Assembly (NCBI GenBank): GCA_034112105.1
Contig: JAWUVZ010000125.1
Location: 15,364-79,363, forward strand
Length of the DNA: 64,000 bases
From: Glaciecola sp034112105
GTDB taxonomy: Bacteria; Pseudomonadota; Gammaproteobacteria; Enterobacterales; Alteromonadaceae
Direction: 5' to 3'
The notes below the pieces were generated by a model that was not told where the DNA came from, did no database searches, and was given only the letters and a program-made list of their open reading frames with translations. Numbering within the stretch: the first letter of the stretch is position 1; each line of letters begins with the position of its first letter. Positions 53,577 to 62,333 of this stretch are shown piece after piece. The position numbers were made by a program, and so were the translations under genes.

Positions 53577-54218
53577 TTAAAGCTCAAATGACTTACTAAG
53601 TGAGAAGTATAATGACTCACTGTCATCTAAGTCAGAACCACTGATTACCAGACCGACACCAACATCAAATCCGCCAATTTCGGTACCGTATGCTATTTCA
53701 CCATACTCGCCAACTGATTCCTTGCCGTAACTACCGATGGTTGCAGACCAACCGTCTTTTTCAACACTCAGCGTAACTAAAGAATAATCGCCTTCAGTCG
53801 CATCTTCATTACCTACAATGCCATCCCATTTGCCTCGTACATAGCCAACAGAAAACAAACCGTAACCGGCACTCACGCCGATTTCGTTGTAAGCACTGTC
53901 AAAGTCGCCCGTATATTGATAGCTAACAAAATTAGCATCCAATGTAACACCGCTTTCTAGCTCAACGCCGTAACCGCCGTACAAGTCAACTTCAAGTCCA
54001 TCCTCTACTTCCGCAGTCCAAGCACCGACATAAAAGCCAGAATCAGCGGCATAATCAACTCCAGCGCTGGTTGATGCAGATTCAGTTTGCTGAATACCAC
54101 GAAAATGATAATCAGAAACTACACCAATGTTTGCTGACCAACCTGCTATTGCAGATTGACTAGCCAGTGTTGCTGTCAATATTGTTGCAGCTATTGCTGC
54201 GCGTTTAAATTTTTTCAT
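53577..54218 (-). CDS. TorF-family putative porin (Gcw_chp-like exported protein)
   Basis: The 213 residues have a signal peptide (cleavage after SAIA) and the family start WSANIGVVSDYHFRGIQQTE. About ten amphipathic strands follow, ending YFSLSKSFEL. The protein is acidic and Gly/Tyr-rich, as in outer-membrane barrels of this uncharacterised family. A good GGAGAA ribosome site precedes the ATG. It is monocistronic, with a strong terminator. Substrate unknown. Confidence 0.82.
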   Translation of the reverse strand: MKKFKRAAIAATILTATLASQSAIAGWSANIGVVSDYHFRGIQQTESASTSAGVDYAADSGFYVGAWTAEVEDGLEVDLYGGYGVELESGVTLDANFVSYQYTGDFDSAYNEIGVSAGYGLFSVGYVRGKWDGIVGNEDATEGDYSLVTLSVEKDGWSATIGSYGKESVGEYGEIAYGTEIGGFDVGVGLVISGSDLDDSESLYFSLSKSFEL

Positions 54219-54611
54219 GTATGTTCTCCGTGAGGTTCCAAGTTGTTAACGCGATTTATTCTTATCTTATTATTATAATTATTAATTTTCTCGTGCTGTT
54301 GAGTCTTAAACTGGTAATTTATTTACGTTATTAACACAACGTATATTAATTTTATCAACACAATGAATGTATTAATCATGTACAGCAAAAGTAATGCCTA
54401 AATATAAAAACGGTGATAAAAAAAACTATCATATTGAATTATATAGCTTTTTTTAATCTTAACATGTTAAATTATAAAAGTGTAGTAACCGTTAAGCATA
54501 TTAATTAAATAAAAATGCACCATTTTAAGGCGTGCTCACCAATTACGAGCAAGGTTAAGCCTTTTTTCAATCACAAAAGTTCGGTAAACTTACGGAATTT
54601 GGAACAAAACA
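54219..54611. other. AT-rich intergenic region between the TorF-like gene and rpe
   Basis: 393 bases without a credible gene. It contains long A/T runs around 54418-54456 and the folded element listed next. Both divergent promoters should lie here, but no hexamer pair stood out. Confidence 0.6.
54527..54567 (+). terminator. Terminator-like nested hairpin in the rpe leader
   Basis: AAGGC (54527-54531) can pair with GCCTT (54559-54563), enclosing an inner TGCTC/GAGCA stem (54533-54537 with 54547-54551), followed by TTTT. It ends 44 bases before rpe and could act as an attenuator or end a transcript from upstream. Confidence 0.4.
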
Positions 54612-55274
54612 ATGCATACACCAATAATTGCTCCATCAATTTTGTCTGCTGACTTTGCTTGTTTAGGACAAGATGTTCAAAACGTGCTCGATTGTGGCGC
54701 AGATATAGTTCACTTTGACGTTATGGACAATCACTATGTTCCAAACCTTTCTTTTGGGCCGATGATTTGTGACGCGTTACGTAAATATGGAATAAAAGCG
54801 GACATTGACGTGCATTTAATGGTTCAACCCGTAGATACAATGATCCAAGCATTTGCAAAAGCTGGCGCCAGTATGATTAGTTTTCATCCTGAAGCAACCA
54901 TGCACCTCGACCGCAGCATTCAGCTAATTAAAGACAGCGGTTGCAAAGCCGGACTGGCATTAAACCCCGGAACGCCGTTGCATGTTTTAGATTGTGTGCT
55001 TGAAAAGCTTGATTATGTTTTGTTAATGTCAGTTAATCCTGGATTTGGCGGCCAATCTTTTATTAAAAGTACACTCGCTAAAATAGCAGAGTTGAAGAAA
55101 ATGATAGATGCAAAAGAACTTAATATTAGAATAGAAGTCGATGGCGGGATAAACGTCGACAATATCAAATCGGTTTGGGATGCAGGTGCAGATATGTTTG
55201 TTGCAGGTTCTGCCATATTCAATACCGATAATTACGCCGACACTATCGCGGCAATGAAAAATCAATTTAAATAA
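54612..55274 (+). CDS. rpe: Ribulose-phosphate 3-epimerase
   Basis: Rpe interconverts ribulose-5-phosphate and xylulose-5-phosphate. The 220-residue TIM barrel has APSILSADFACLG (7-19), the metal His/Asp in VHFDVMDNHYVPNLSFGP (about 34-51), DVHLMVQP, SVNPGFGGQSF (about 140-150) and VDGGINVDN (Asp 177). It precedes trpS by 21 bases, as in E. coli, where both lie downstream of dam. Confidence 0.98.
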   Translation: MHTPIIAPSILSADFACLGQDVQNVLDCGADIVHFDVMDNHYVPNLSFGPMICDALRKYGIKADIDVHLMVQPVDTMIQAFAKAGASMISFHPEATMHLDRSIQLIKDSGCKAGLALNPGTPLHVLDCVLEKLDYVLLMSVNPGFGGQSFIKSTLAKIAELKKMIDAKELNIRIEVDGGINVDNIKSVWDAGADMFVAGSAIFNTDNYADTIAAMKNQFK

Positions 55275-55295
55275 CACTAGGAAGTCGTAGACAAA

Positions 55296-56303
55296 ATGAG
55301 CTTGCAAAAACCGATCGTTTTAAGTGGTTGCCAACCTTCAGGCCAACTTACCATGGGCAACTATATGGGAGCTCTGCGCCAATGGGTTGATATGCAAGAC
55401 CATAACGATTGCCTTTATATGATTGTTGACTTGCATGCCATCACAGTAAGGCAAGATCCTAAAGCCCTAAATCAAGCTTGCCTTGATGGTCTAGCCTTGT
55501 ATCTGGCTTGCGGTATTGACCCCGAGAAAAGTAGTATTTTCTTGCAGTCCCATGTGCCTGAACATGCACAATTGAGCTGGGTGCTCAATTGCTATACCCA
55601 AATGGGCGAGCTCAATCGCATGACACAGTTCAAGGATAAATCACAAAAGAATGCCTCCAATATCAATGTTGGCCTTTACAGCTATCCTGTTTTGCAAGCT
55701 GCAGACATACTGGTTTATCAAGCGAACAAAGTGCCTGTAGGTGAAGATCAAAAGCAGCATTTAGAACTAACTCGGGACATTGCAACTCGCTTCAATAATA
55801 TCTACGGTGACGTATTTACTATCCCTGACCCATTTATTCCTGAATCGGGCGCTCGCGTAATGAGCTTGCAAGACCCATTGAAAAAAATGTCTAAATCAGA
55901 TGACAACCCAAATAATGTGATTGGCTTATTGGACGATCCGAAAAAATTAACTAAGAAAATTAAGCGCGCGGTCACTGATAGTGATGAGCAAGCGCGCATT
56001 TATTTTGATCTTGCTGAAAAGCCGGGCGTATCAAATTTATTATCTCTGCTCTCATGCACAACAGGGCAGTCCGTTGAGAGCTTAATCCCGAAATATGAAA
56101 ACAAAATGTACGGTCACTTAAAAGGCGATGTTGCTGAGGCGGTCGTCGCAATGCTTACCCCTATACAGGCTGAATATAATCGCATTCGTTCAGACAAAAA
56201 TTATTTACATGCTGTTTTACAAGCCAGTGCTCTGAAAGCCAGAGAAAAGGCGTCTGTGACACTCGCTAAAACGTATGAAGCGCTCGGGTTTGTTCCGCAA
56301 TAA
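55296..56303 (+). CDS. trpS: Tryptophanyl-tRNA synthetase
   Basis: This class I synthetase has 335 residues, with the HIGH-like SGCQPSGQLTMGNYMGAL (about 9-26; TMGN) and the KMSKS loop as KKMSKSDD (about 194-201). PVGEDQKQHLELTRDIA binds Trp/ATP. It closes the dam-rpe-trpS neighbourhood, here interrupted between dam and rpe by the GGDEF-EAL and small membrane genes. Confidence 0.98.
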   Translation: MSLQKPIVLSGCQPSGQLTMGNYMGALRQWVDMQDHNDCLYMIVDLHAITVRQDPKALNQACLDGLALYLACGIDPEKSSIFLQSHVPEHAQLSWVLNCYTQMGELNRMTQFKDKSQKNASNINVGLYSYPVLQAADILVYQANKVPVGEDQKQHLELTRDIATRFNNIYGDVFTIPDPFIPESGARVMSLQDPLKKMSKSDDNPNNVIGLLDDPKKLTKKIKRAVTDSDEQARIYFDLAEKPGVSNLLSLLSCTTGQSVESLIPKYENKMYGHLKGDVAEAVVAMLTPIQAEYNRIRSDKNYLHAVLQASALKAREKASVTLAKTYEALGFVPQ

Positions 56304-56381
56304 TGGAAGAGATTGGTCGTTTTTGGCTATAAACGAATATGACTTGCTTGCTGAGCTTTCTTTACCATTGGGGTCATTAAA

Positions 56382-56957
56382 ATGGTTTTGATCATTGATA
56401 ATTATGACTCCTTTACTTTCAATTTAGCTCGCTATTTTGAAGAACTTGGCGCGCAAGTAAAAGTCGTCAAAAATGATGAGTTAAGTATCCTTGAGCTGCA
56501 AGAGCTTGAGTTTACGCATTTAGTTATCTCACCTGGTCCTTGCAGCCCAAATGAAGCGGGTATTTGCCTTGATGCGATCGCAGAATTTGCGGGAAAAGTG
56601 CCGCTTTTAGGCGTATGTTTAGGACATCAGGCAATAGGTCAGGTATTTGGTGCTAAAGTAATACGTGCAAAAAATATCAAACATGGTAAAACTTCTGAGA
56701 TACAAGTTAAGCAAGCCCATGGTATATTCGAGGAAGTTGCAGACACATTTACAGCAACAAGGTATCACTCTTTGTTGTTAGAGTTGGAAACACTACCAGA
56801 GTTGCTGCAGATTACTGCAGTTTGCAGTGAAAGTGACGATACAGAGATAATGGGTATTCAGCACAAAACAATGCCAATATTTGGTGTTCAGTTTCATCCT
56901 GAGTCTTTGTTAACTCAGGAAGGCCATAAGATCTTGAATAATTTTTTAAAAAAATAG
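56382..56957 (+). CDS. pabA: Aminodeoxychorismate synthase glutaminase subunit (PabA/TrpG type)
   Basis: The 191-residue class I glutamine amidotransferase has IDNYDSFTFNLARYFEELG (5-23), the catalytic Cys in GVCLGHQAIGQVFGA (about 77-91) and the His/Glu pair in FHPESLLTQEG (about 172-182). It supplies ammonia for p-aminobenzoate (folate) synthesis. Placement away from trp genes and upstream of astC, as in Shewanella and Vibrio, favours PabA over TrpG. Confidence 0.92.
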   Translation: MVLIIDNYDSFTFNLARYFEELGAQVKVVKNDELSILELQELEFTHLVISPGPCSPNEAGICLDAIAEFAGKVPLLGVCLGHQAIGQVFGAKVIRAKNIKHGKTSEIQVKQAHGIFEEVADTFTATRYHSLLLELETLPELLQITAVCSESDDTEIMGIQHKTMPIFGVQFHPESLLTQEGHKILNNFLKK

Positions 56958-56977
56958 AATACGGATTTAGAAAAAAA

Positions 56978-58192
56978 ATGAAGTTAAACGTATCTCAGTT
57001 AGCCTCGACAATGAATCAGAGATTCGAGCACCTTCTCGTTAATTTGGATGAAGCTGTTATTCTATCTGGTAAAAAAACTGAAAAACAGCGCATTATGGAA
57101 GACTCAGAGCAAGCTGATGCTCGTCGCGAATTGCTGTTCGTAGAAGAAGTTGCGATAAAAAATCGCGAAGAAATAAGTCAAAAACGAAATTTATTTATCC
57201 AACAAGTCGAAGCTGAATTCCATGCTAGTCTTATCAACGACCTTTCTGAACGTTTCAAAAATACCGAGTTCATACTAGAGAAAGTACTTGGCTTTGACCT
57301 ATCTATAGGCAAAATTTTCGATGTTTTATACACCGAGTCGTGTTCAATATCTCGTTTAGAAGTTCTCATCAAAGAATTAGATTGGTTATCTGATGCAACT
57401 ATTAATTTTGCCAAAAGGCCAGAGTATAGGCGTTTCGATTCAAAAGGTAAGCTAATTGTCATTAATAGTTTGCGCAGTGCTCTTAGTTTCGTTGGCGTAG
57501 AAAGTTTACGTATCTTGCTTCCTGCTTTAATAGCCAAGCGCAGCATACCGTCTAAATCAGTGCTGTTTCCCGAATTACACAAAAACATCTGGGAATACAC
57601 TCTAGGAACAGGAAAAGCCTGTCGAGCCATTGCGGAAAAAGAAGGAATGAAATGGTACTTGGGTTATAACATTGGGTTGCTAAGCACGATAGGCCGCAGT
57701 GCCGTTACCACCATGTACTTAAAGTCGTTCGACGGTAAATTACGAGAGAAACTCATACAAGCTCAAAAGAAAAAAGATCCAACTGAAGCTGAAGCACTGA
57801 ATACATTAGTGCCGTCGCATAAATATCTTATTTCAATGTGGCATACCTATGCAGATCATCTTACCAACGACCTAGTCGCTAGCTTGAAATGCCGCTGGTT
57901 GATGGTTGGGATCGGGTTTGAAGACTACACTCGCATCAAAGAAGTAAGTTTTGCGCATGTCAAAGCAAATAATTTACACCCTCTCACGAGCTTGCTTTTT
58001 AGATGCCAAGGTTTCTTAAAATTTAAAATGATGAAAGCAAATAACTTAATATCAAAAGAGGCCTCTGTGCTGTACCTGCGCAATTTTGGTATTGTCTCAG
58101 ACGATGTTATGTTGTTAATGAATACAAATTTAACTGGTATCGAAATTAAAATTCCGGAAATCCCTCAAGTACCTAAGGTGTTGAAATACTAA
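56978..58192 (+). CDS. HDOD-domain protein
   Basis: The 404-residue cytoplasmic protein has an N-terminal helical, charged region (about 1-95) and a central HDOD-like helical domain (about 100-320). The core includes LIVINSLRSALSFVGVESLRILLPALIA, the usual I-x-x-A-x-x-x-L-G pattern region, and HKNIWEYTLGTGKACRAIAEKEG (about 200-222), with only part of the HD-type metal residues. HDOD proteins are signalling adaptors without known catalysis. It lies 20 bases after pabA and is probably cotranscribed. Confidence 0.8.
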   Translation: MKLNVSQLASTMNQRFEHLLVNLDEAVILSGKKTEKQRIMEDSEQADARRELLFVEEVAIKNREEISQKRNLFIQQVEAEFHASLINDLSERFKNTEFILEKVLGFDLSIGKIFDVLYTESCSISRLEVLIKELDWLSDATINFAKRPEYRRFDSKGKLIVINSLRSALSFVGVESLRILLPALIAKRSIPSKSVLFPELHKNIWEYTLGTGKACRAIAEKEGMKWYLGYNIGLLSTIGRSAVTTMYLKSFDGKLREKLIQAQKKKDPTEAEALNTLVPSHKYLISMWHTYADHLTNDLVASLKCRWLMVGIGFEDYTRIKEVSFAHVKANNLHPLTSLLFRCQGFLKFKMMKANNLISKEASVLYLRNFGIVSDDVMLLMNTNLTGIEIKIPEIPQVPKVLKY

Positions 58193-58392
58193 ACGTCCTA
58201 CAGCCTTATTTAAATAATAAATATAGTTTTTTTATCAATATATTTTTTGCATGAATATGCCCAAATACGCTGCATTTGAATCAACGATTGCGCCCTAATT
58301 AAACGCATAGGAGAATATATAGCTTGTCTGTAAGCCATTGCCGCCAATACGAACAACTTACAATTCTACATTTTAGTCGTCATGCTATCGCC

Positions 58393-58427
58393 AATATAAA
58401 TATTCACTAATTCTGCAAATAAGTTCA
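58393..58427 (+). promoter_or_regulatory. Candidate tandem ARG boxes upstream of astC
   Basis: AATATAAATATTCA (58393-58406) and TGCAAATAAGTTCA (58414-58427) each keep one good ATTCA-type half and are spaced exactly 21 bases apart, the ArgR two-box spacing. Together they are weaker than the argC operator. In E. coli ArgR activates the ast operon from such sites. The rest of the 371-base gap (58193-58563) holds no gene that I can see. Confidence 0.42.
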
Positions 58428-58563
58428 CACCCCCTATTTTTACTGGCCTTGCGACGAATAAGTTGATTGCTTTAGCTATACCTTCTGGCATAATACTAAG
58501 CCAATTTACTCACACGTCCAATCTTATGTGAGTGCGATAAAGTTAAGCAAAGAGGTGTATAAC

Positions 58564-59769
58564 ATGCAAGTGACTCGTTCAACGTTTGATGATGTAATGG
58601 TACCTAACTATAACCCAGCACAAATGGTGCCGGTGCGTGGTGAAGGGTCTCGCGTTTGGGATCAAGAAGGCATCGAATACATCGACTTTGCAGGCGGTAT
58701 AGCAGTTAACGTACTTGGCCATTGCCATCCTGAACTGGTAAGTGTTCTACAAGAACAAAGCAACAAACTATGGCATTTGAGTAATGTATTTACTAACGAA
58801 CCCGCGATCAGATTAGCCAAGAAGTTATGTGATTCCACATTTGCCGATAAGGTGTATTTCGCTAACTCTGGGGCAGAAGCTAATGAAGCAGCGTTAAAAT
58901 TAGCGCGCAGATTCGCAATCGATCATCACAACGAAAGTAAAGATCAAATTATTGCGTTTAAGCAGGGCTTTCACGGTCGTACCTTTTTCACCGTTACTGT
59001 CGGCGGTCAGCCAGCATATTCCGATGGATTCGGCCCAAAGCCGGGCGGCATTGAGCATTGCGAATACAATAACCTAGAAATGTTGGCTGGCATGATGTCA
59101 GAACACACTTGCGCCATTATGATGGAGCCCTTGCAGGGTGAAGGTGGAATTATCGTTCCCGACCCAGCATTCGTGAGAGGTGTGAGAGAGCTTTGTGATA
59201 AACATAATGCACTATTGATTTTCGATGAAGTACAAAGTGGTGTTGGCCGAACAGGGTACCTATATGCTTATATGGGTGTTGATGTTACCCCTGATATTTT
59301 GACTACAGCCAAGTCCTTAGGCGGCGGCTTTCCAATTGGTGCAATGCTTACCACCGACCTCATAGCAAGTAGCTTAAAACCCGGTACCCACGGCAGCACA
59401 TATGGTGGTAACCCACTAGCGTGCGCCGTAGCGGAGCGAGTATTAGACGTTATCAACACGCCTGAGGTTCTCACTGGTGTGCTTAACAAAGAAGCTTTGT
59501 ACCGTGAAATTTTAAGTGAAATTAACGAAAAATATCAGGTGTTTAGTGAAATACGTGGCAAAGGCATGCTGTTAGGTTGTGCGTTAAATGAAAAATACGC
59601 TGGGCGTGCACGTGACTTCATGGTCGCGGCAAATGAACAGCATCTTATGTGTTTAATTGCCGGCATGAACGTTATTCGTTTTGCTCCATCTTTAGTTATC
59701 CCAGATGAAGACATCATTGAAGGCTTAGCTCGGTTCGAGAAGGCTGTTGCCTCAGTCGTGGCTGGTTAG
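58564..59769 (+). CDS. astC: Acetylornithine/succinylornithine aminotransferase
   Basis: The 401-residue class III PLP enzyme has MVPVRGEGSRVWDQEG, FANSGAEANEAALKLAR (about 97-113), FDEVQSGVGRTG (about 220-231) and the PLP lysine in TTAKSLGGGFPIGAM (about 250). I use ATG 58564, with AGAGGTG before it; the upstream ATG lacks support. AstC/ArgD enzymes serve both arginine breakdown and synthesis. No other argD is visible in the arg cluster, so this gene may do both jobs. First gene of astC-astA-astD. Confidence 0.93.
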   Translation: MQVTRSTFDDVMVPNYNPAQMVPVRGEGSRVWDQEGIEYIDFAGGIAVNVLGHCHPELVSVLQEQSNKLWHLSNVFTNEPAIRLAKKLCDSTFADKVYFANSGAEANEAALKLARRFAIDHHNESKDQIIAFKQGFHGRTFFTVTVGGQPAYSDGFGPKPGGIEHCEYNNLEMLAGMMSEHTCAIMMEPLQGEGGIIVPDPAFVRGVRELCDKHNALLIFDEVQSGVGRTGYLYAYMGVDVTPDILTTAKSLGGGFPIGAMLTTDLIASSLKPGTHGSTYGGNPLACAVAERVLDVINTPEVLTGVLNKEALYREILSEINEKYQVFSEIRGKGMLLGCALNEKYAGRARDFMVAANEQHLMCLIAGMNVIRFAPSLVIPDEDIIEGLARFEKAVASVVAG

Positions 59770-59809
59770 ACTTTTTTAGATTGTCATTGACAATCATAGG
59801 GATCATTTG

Positions 59810-60844
59810 ATGAAAATTATTCGTCCTATCAAAGCATCCGATTATCAGACGCTTTACGAAATAGCGAAAGAATCGGGTATCGGTTTCACATCACTTCCAG
59901 TGAATGAAGAGTTGTTGCGACGCAAGATTACAAACGCTGAGGCAGCCGCCCAGTCGACGCCTGCAGAGCCTGGCATGCAAAGCTATTTATTTGTGATGGA
60001 AGATACAGAAACAGGTGAAGTGGTTGGTACCACTGGTATTGAGGCGACGGTTGGTCTGCAAGACGCATTTTATCATTACCATATAAGTAAGGTAGTTCAC
60101 GCGTCGCGTGAATTAAATGTGCATAACACGGTTGGTATACTGCATTTTTGTAACGATTACACTGGTGTAAGTGAAATATGCACGTTGTTTTTAAGAGAAA
60201 ACGCGAGAAAAGGTCTTAATGGTCGCTTTCTATCCAAAATGCGGTTCCTTTTCATGGCTGAGCACACCGAGCGTTTCGCTGATGTCGTTATTGCAGAAAT
60301 GCGTGGAGTAAGCGATGACAAAGGCCGTTCGCCATTTTGGGCTTGGCTTGAAGAAAACTTCTTCTCTATGGATTTTCCTACGGCTGACTACTTGACCGGT
60401 ATCGGCAACAAAGTCTTTATCGCTGAACTGATGCCTAAGTATCCTATCTACGTTAATTTACTCAGTAAAGCTGCGCAAGACTGTATCGGTAAAGTACATG
60501 AAAAAACTAAACCGGCTCTTTGCCTACTCGAGCAAGAAGGATTTAAGTGCCGTGGCTACGTCGATATTTTTGACGCAGGACCAACCGTTGAAGCAGATGT
60601 AAAGAGCATCGCAACAGTGCAGGCAAGTCGCAAGGCATCCGTTGTTATAAACGACACGCTTGCACAAACCGATGGTGAAACCTGTTTCGCTATTAATACG
60701 TCTGTACAAGACTTAAGAGCTTGTATCGCCGAAATCGCATACGTTGACGGTAATCGGGTTGCAATTGAACGAGTTAGTGCTGAGGCATTAGGCATTAAAG
60801 ATGGCGATTCAATTCGTTTCTCACCTGCTAACACAAAGCATTAG
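59810..60844 (+). CDS. astA: Arginine N-succinyltransferase
   Basis: AstA starts the AST pathway by succinylating arginine. The 344-residue length equals E. coli AstA. Visible are IIRPIKASDYQTLYEIAKESG (start), FTSLPVNEELLRRK, FLRENARKGLNGRFLSKMRFLFMAEH (about 127-152) and the MRGVSDDKGRSPFWAWLEENFF block. ATG 59810 follows TAGGGATC. It lies 40 bases after astC and 8 before astD. Confidence 0.97.
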   Translation: MKIIRPIKASDYQTLYEIAKESGIGFTSLPVNEELLRRKITNAEAAAQSTPAEPGMQSYLFVMEDTETGEVVGTTGIEATVGLQDAFYHYHISKVVHASRELNVHNTVGILHFCNDYTGVSEICTLFLRENARKGLNGRFLSKMRFLFMAEHTERFADVVIAEMRGVSDDKGRSPFWAWLEENFFSMDFPTADYLTGIGNKVFIAELMPKYPIYVNLLSKAAQDCIGKVHEKTKPALCLLEQEGFKCRGYVDIFDAGPTVEADVKSIATVQASRKASVVINDTLAQTDGETCFAINTSVQDLRACIAEIAYVDGNRVAIERVSAEALGIKDGDSIRFSPANTKH

Positions 60845-60852
60845 GAGCACAT

Positions 60853-62325
60853 ATGACAAATTCAACACACTTTATCAATGGTCAATGGATAGAGGGGCTA
60901 GGTCACGCTATCAACTCGGTCGACCCTGCTAAAAATATCGTTATTTGGTCTGCAAAATCAGCATCTGAAGCGCAAGTAGACCAAGCTGTTTTGGCCGCTC
61001 GCAACGCGTTTCCTGCATGGTCTTTAAAATCGGTAGAAGAGCGCTTAACTATCATTAAGAAATTTGCTGAACTGCTAGGTGAAAATAAGGCTGAATTAAC
61101 TAAAATCATTGCTAAAGAGACCGGTAAACCTGAATGGGAAACAGCGACAGAAGTTGGTGCCATGATAGGAAAAATTGCGATTTCGGAAAAGGCTTACAAC
61201 GAGCGTACCGGCACTGTTGAAAATGCCATGCCCATAGGTCATGCGATTATTAGACATAAACCTCATGGTGTTGTCGCTGTTTTTGGGCCTTATAATTTCC
61301 CTGGCCATTTGCCCAATGGGCACATCGTGCCTGCACTAATCGCAGGAAATACTATTATATTTAAACCCAGTGATTTAACCCCAATGGTTGCTGAATTTAC
61401 AGTTCAATTATGGCAAAAAGCGGGCTTACCAAATGGCGTCTTAAACCTGACTCAAGGTCAAGTTGAAACAGGGAAAGCGCTTGCCAGTCACCCTAATATT
61501 GATGGCTTGTTTTTTACCGGTAGCTCTCGCACAGGCAAGATATTGCATGAGCAGTTTGCAGGCCACCCAGGTAAAATACTAGCGCTTGAAATGGGCGGCA
61601 ATAATCCGTTAATAGTGAAAGACGTTGCTGATATTGATGCTGCAGTGCATGACATTGTGCAGTCCGCGTTTGTCACCAGTGGACAGCGATGCACATGTGC
61701 ACGACGTTTGTTTATTCAAGACAATGCGCAAGGAGATGCTTTGCTCGCACGATTGTTAGAAGTAACAAAAAACATTCAAGTCGGCCATTATGATGCACAT
61801 GAGCAACCTTTCATGGGGGCAATGATAAGCTCGGCCGCTGCTGCTGGAATGGCAAACGCTCAACAGCAACTGTTAGGTTTGGGTGCAACAATATTATTGG
61901 CACTTGAGCATACAGATAAAGATACCGGTTTTGTTACCCCTGGTATTATCGATGTTACTGCAATAGTCAATGAAATGCCTGATGAGGAACATTTTGGACC
62001 ACTTTTAAAAGTGATACGATATAGTGCTTTCGATGATGCAATTACGCAGGCTAATAATACCAGTTTTGGTTTATCTGCAGGTTTGTTAAGCGATTCAAAA
62101 GACGATTACGACTATTTCTTAGCACGCATTAGAGCCGGTATTGTTAACTGGAATCGTCCTATTACTGGAGCTAGCAGTGCCGCACCTTTTGGTGGCATTG
62201 GCGAGAGTGGAAACCATAGAGCAAGTGCATACTATGCTGCTGACTACTGTGCTTACCCGGTTGCGTCAGTGGAACTAGATGTGGTTACGTTACCATCCAT
62301 GCTTAGTCCCGGTCTTAATTTTTAA
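60853..62325 (+). CDS. astD: N-succinylglutamate 5-semialdehyde dehydrogenase
   Basis: AstD oxidises succinylglutamate semialdehyde with NAD in the AST pathway. The 490-residue aldehyde dehydrogenase has FGPYNFPGHLPNGHIVPAL (about 142-160), LALEMGGNNP (catalytic Glu about 247) and the nucleophile in TSGQRCTCARRL (Cys about 281). The cluster lacks astB here; that step must be encoded elsewhere. Confidence 0.96.
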   Translation: MTNSTHFINGQWIEGLGHAINSVDPAKNIVIWSAKSASEAQVDQAVLAARNAFPAWSLKSVEERLTIIKKFAELLGENKAELTKIIAKETGKPEWETATEVGAMIGKIAISEKAYNERTGTVENAMPIGHAIIRHKPHGVVAVFGPYNFPGHLPNGHIVPALIAGNTIIFKPSDLTPMVAEFTVQLWQKAGLPNGVLNLTQGQVETGKALASHPNIDGLFFTGSSRTGKILHEQFAGHPGKILALEMGGNNPLIVKDVADIDAAVHDIVQSAFVTSGQRCTCARRLFIQDNAQGDALLARLLEVTKNIQVGHYDAHEQPFMGAMISSAAAAGMANAQQQLLGLGATILLALEHTDKDTGFVTPGIIDVTAIVNEMPDEEHFGPLLKVIRYSAFDDAITQANNTSFGLSAGLLSDSKDDYDYFLARIRAGIVNWNRPITGASSAAPFGGIGESGNHRASAYYAADYCAYPVASVELDVVTLPSMLSPGLNF

Positions 62326-62333
62326 GGAAAAAA

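Noticed and set aside
56382..56957. TrpG (anthranilate synthase) instead of PabA
   Set aside because: No trp biosynthesis genes adjoin; synteny with astC supports PabA, though the sequence alone does not exclude a dual role.
58440..58510. Sigma-54 promoter before astC
   Set aside because: A TGGCA is present, but the GC element falls one base off the required GG/GC spacing, so I do not call it.
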